A stretch of 64,000 nt of DNA from Chryseobacterium sp. JV274. GTDB taxonomy: Bacteria; Bacteroidota; Bacteroidia; Flavobacteriales; Weeksellaceae. Below, piece by piece: positions 61,752-64,000 of the stretch (the stretch's first letter is position 1; each line of letters opens with the position of its first letter). The notes below the pieces were generated by a model, which saw only the letters and a list, made by a program, of their open reading frames with translations, was not told the DNA's origin and ran no database searches. Both the position numbers and the translations under genes were made by a program. The stretch covers positions 2,232,001-2,296,000 of the forward strand of contig NZ_LR824569.1 of assembly GCF_903969135.1 (NCBI RefSeq), in the 5' to 3' direction.

Positions 61752-64000
61752 TTATTGTTTAATTACTTTTTTCGTAATTTTTGTGTTATCATCCAGTACA
61801 ATGGTGAACAGATAAGTTCCTCTTACCAGTTCTGAAACATCAATTTTACCGGCATTGGTATTTACATTTACGGTTTTAACCAGTTTTCCTGATGCATCAT
61901 AAATGGTTACCACTCCTTTAGAATGTCTGCCTAATGCTACATTCACAAAATCTTTTGCAGGATTCGGAGTGATATTTACTTCTGAGTTCACCTTAATATC
62001 TGCTGTTCCTAATGTAGTCCCTGTTTTCACAAAGTATCCGCCAAAACCTGTCGTCTGGAAGCTCACTTCCCAGTATTGGTAGGTATCATTCCAGATAATA
62101 TTTGTAATATCAGGTGTAATAATTGTAGCAGTTCCTCCAAAAGAAGCTACTGTACCCGTAGTACTTGTTCCTGTATATTTTTCAATAAGAAGGTTGGCTT
62201 TATTGGCAACATCTGTAGGGGAAGTAGGTAATTTCACTCCGTTGGTCAGATTATAAGCGTCAAAATCACTCTGTTTAAAGTATAAAGTTACTTTTCCGGT
62301 TGCAGTGACTGCATTCGTATCCGGATTTATTTCATATCTTCTTGCAACATAGTTTGGCTGTGCATTATCTACCCATACCTTTGATGTTGTATTTCCTGTT
62401 ACAGTACTCGCAGTTTCTTTTTCAACTCTGGAGATAAGCTGGCAGGCATTGGTAAAATAGTTATACCCATTGGCTACTGTGCTTGCTTTAGTTTGATTGG
62501 ATGTTGCTAAGTTCTTCACTTCAGCAACATTCTCATAGACTACAGCTCTCATTTTGAGATCGAATGTTCTGGAAGTCCATGTTGTACCATCTGTAGACGT
62601 CTTGGATCTGTTGTTGACTACTGCATTCTCAGCTTTCACGGCAATTCTTCCCCCTAAACCGTTTACGACAACATAAAATTCTTTTCCGGTTACCGTTTGT
62701 ACATTCAGATCCGAAAGATTCACGTAATTCCAGGTAAATCTCTGCACATTATTAAGCCATGAAGTAATGGTTTTAGTGGCTATAATATCTCCGGGATTCC
62801 CATTCGCATCCACTTTTCTGATTTGAATATCTACCGGAATGTCAGAAGGAAGCGAAGTTCCTGTTAATAATGAAAATCCTCCCAATTTTCCTGTCAGGGT
62901 TGGTGTATATCTGACAGCAAGGGCTATATTATCAAAATAATAATTAGATTCTGTATTGGCAATAATATAAGGTTCATCATACCCTACCGTCTCAAAATTA
63001 GATTTTACACATCCCAGCTCATCAGTCACTGCCTTGTAAATGTCCAGTTTACCATATCCCCATCTCATGTTGGGTACAGTTCCCGTTGCTCCGTCCATTC
63101 TTGCATTAGAGGTAAGGCGTGTTTTTACCTGGGCTGCAGTTAATGCCGGATTGGCCTGCAGCAATAATCCTACAGCTCCTGCTACACCGGGTGAAGACAT
63201 ACTTGTTCCCTGGTTTTTTACATAATAATTGGTTCCTGCAATAATATCTGTAGTACCAGGAGCAGAATCACCTGATCTTGATGAAATCACATTCTGGCCA
63301 GAAGCAGCAATATCAGGTTTTTGAAAACCATCTGTTCTTGGTCCCTGTCCGCTAAATGAAGATATAGACTCCTGCGGAGTAAGTGTGAAATAGCCGCTTG
63401 TTCCACTATACCAGCTGGCTCTTCCCATGTATGAAGCTACTGTAATCGCATTGGAAGAATTCCCTGGACTTCCTACAATATATTCATTATCCCCGTTTTG
63501 CAATGTGGTTTGCACTCCCTGGCTGTACAGCCAGCCATGGGTTGTTATTTGCTGCGCTCCATTATTGGTAATTTCCAATGTATAATTTCCCTGAACATTG
63601 GTCGTTCCGGAGGTTCTGGTTACGACTAACTGTACGTATCTTTTGTTGTTATCATTTCCCCAATAGTTATACATAGTTGCTGTAAGGCCTCCTCCCAATA
63701 TGGTGTGAGCGGTAGTCGTACTTATATTCTGTGTATATTGTTGTCCATCGGGAGTAGTCAGTTTTGCTGTAACAGCGGTATTATCATTGGCATACATAAT
63801 GAATGAAAACACTGAAGTTGCGGAAGTATTGCTTGCTACTGTAAAGTTATACGTCTGTGCCGCACCAGCTGCAATATCCACTTTTCTGTGAAGGTTAGCT
63901 CCGTAATCATTTCCGGCAGAAATAACCACCACTCTACCAGGTCCTGATGCTGTAAAATTATTAACAGCCACTTCATGACTGGATGTTCCGTCATGAGCCG
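61752..64000 (-). CDS. Secreted S8 (subtilisin-like) peptidase with T9SS sorting domain, N-terminus missing
   Basis: The frame is open to the right edge, so the start and the catalytic Asp lie outside. About 749 residues are visible. GTSMSSPGVAGAVGLLLQANPAL carries the catalytic Ser, AHDGTSSHE a histidine-rich loop and VVVISAGNDYG the oxyanion-hole Asn region. A proprotein-type beta domain follows. The last 75 residues are a type A T9SS sorting domain (ITPNPAKDFVNVALG, GVVTIYDASGKLVKT, LVRGTYLFTIVLDDNTKITKKVIKQ), which directs export through the type 9 system and surface attachment. A secreted protease for proteins outside the cell is likely. Confidence 0.88.
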   Translation of the reverse strand, partial: AHDGTSSHEVAVNNFTASGPGRVVVISAGNDYGANLHRKVDIAAGAAQTYNFTVASNTSATSVFSFIMYANDNTAVTAKLTTPDGQQYTQNISTTTAHTILGGGLTATMYNYWGNDNNKRYVQLVVTRTSGTTNVQGNYTLEITNNGAQQITTHGWLYSQGVQTTLQNGDNEYIVGSPGNSSNAITVASYMGRASWYSGTSGYFTLTPQESISSFSGQGPRTDGFQKPDIAASGQNVISSRSGDSAPGTTDIIAGTNYYVKNQGTSMSSPGVAGAVGLLLQANPALTAAQVKTRLTSNARMDGATGTVPNMRWGYGKLDIYKAVTDELGCVKSNFETVGYDEPYIIANTESNYYFDNIALAVRYTPTLTGKLGGFSLLTGTSLPSDIPVDIQIRKVDANGNPGDIIATKTITSWLNNVQRFTWNYVNLSDLNVQTVTGKEFYVVVNGLGGRIAVKAENAVVNNRSKTSTDGTTWTSRTFDLKMRAVVYENVAEVKNLATSNQTKASTVANGYNYFTNACQLISRVEKETASTVTGNTTSKVWVDNAQPNYVARRYEINPDTNAVTATGKVTLYFKQSDFDAYNLTNGVKLPTSPTDVANKANLLIEKYTGTSTTGTVASFGGTATIITPDITNIIWNDTYQYWEVSFQTTGFGGYFVKTGTTLGTADIKVNSEVNITPNPAKDFVNVALGRHSKGVVTIYDASGKLVKTVNVNTNAGKIDVSELVRGTYLFTIVLDDNTKITKKVIKQ

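Overview
The window looks like chromosomal DNA of a Bacteroidota flavobacterium, most likely Chryseobacterium or a close relative. This is inferred, not searched. The signs are low GC, promoters of the TTG-N19-TAnnTTTG type, a SusC/SusD outer-membrane uptake locus, a type 9 secretion C-terminal signal on a protease, a fused CcoN/CcoO oxidase subunit and a TamL/TamB pair. Most genes are ordinary core genes. No phage, insertion sequence, CRISPR array or conjugation gene was seen.

Layout. 0-2.7 kb: end of a DUF4846 gene, then pfkA and gapA (glycolysis). 2.7-6.5 kb: a patchy stretch with an AT-rich secreted protein of unknown function, a truncated regulator, an MpaB-type oxygenase and a membrane-protein gene split by a one-base frameshift. 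6.8-14.7 kb: recA, an unknown 478-residue protein, an S9 peptidase and htpG. A 13-bp palindromic motif lies before both htpG and the unknown gene. 14.7-18.1 kb: small genes (XRE regulator, alkyltransferase-like protein, tiny ORF, deoxyhypusine-synthase-like enzyme) separated by palindromic intergenic repeats. 18.1-21.4 kb: a GreA/B-family factor, an outer-membrane protein, arfB, a menE-like ligase and two tandem tRNA-Gln units, each with its own promoter and terminator.

21.5-28.2 kb: an Ntn hydrolase with a C-terminal glycogen-binding-like domain, an HdeD-like membrane protein, an amino-acid permease, a secreted surface protein, a LuxR-type response regulator beside a stump of a propeller sensor, and an XRE regulator. 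28.4-31.6 kb: a two-gene cbb3 oxidase operon (ccoNO, ccoP). 31.8-40.2 kb: the tamB-tamL-yihY operon for outer-membrane assembly, with tamB probably starting at TTG. 40.2-52.2 kb: argS, a small lipoprotein and two tandem SusC/SusD pairs with near-identical promoters but no neighbouring enzymes or regulators.

52.7-64 kb: rnhB, yidC, pyrG, a YceI protein, radA, an ACP phosphodiesterase, a PAP2 phosphatase, a DUF6702 protein and the 3' part of a secreted subtilase carrying a type 9 secretion signal. Rho-independent hairpins separate most transcription units. Several are bidirectional and sit between convergent genes. I see no complete novel multi-gene system. The best leads are the intergenic palindromic repeats, the shared htpG motif with its unknown partner gene, the twin SusCD locus, the deoxyhypusine-synthase-like gene and the Ntn-hydrolase fusion.
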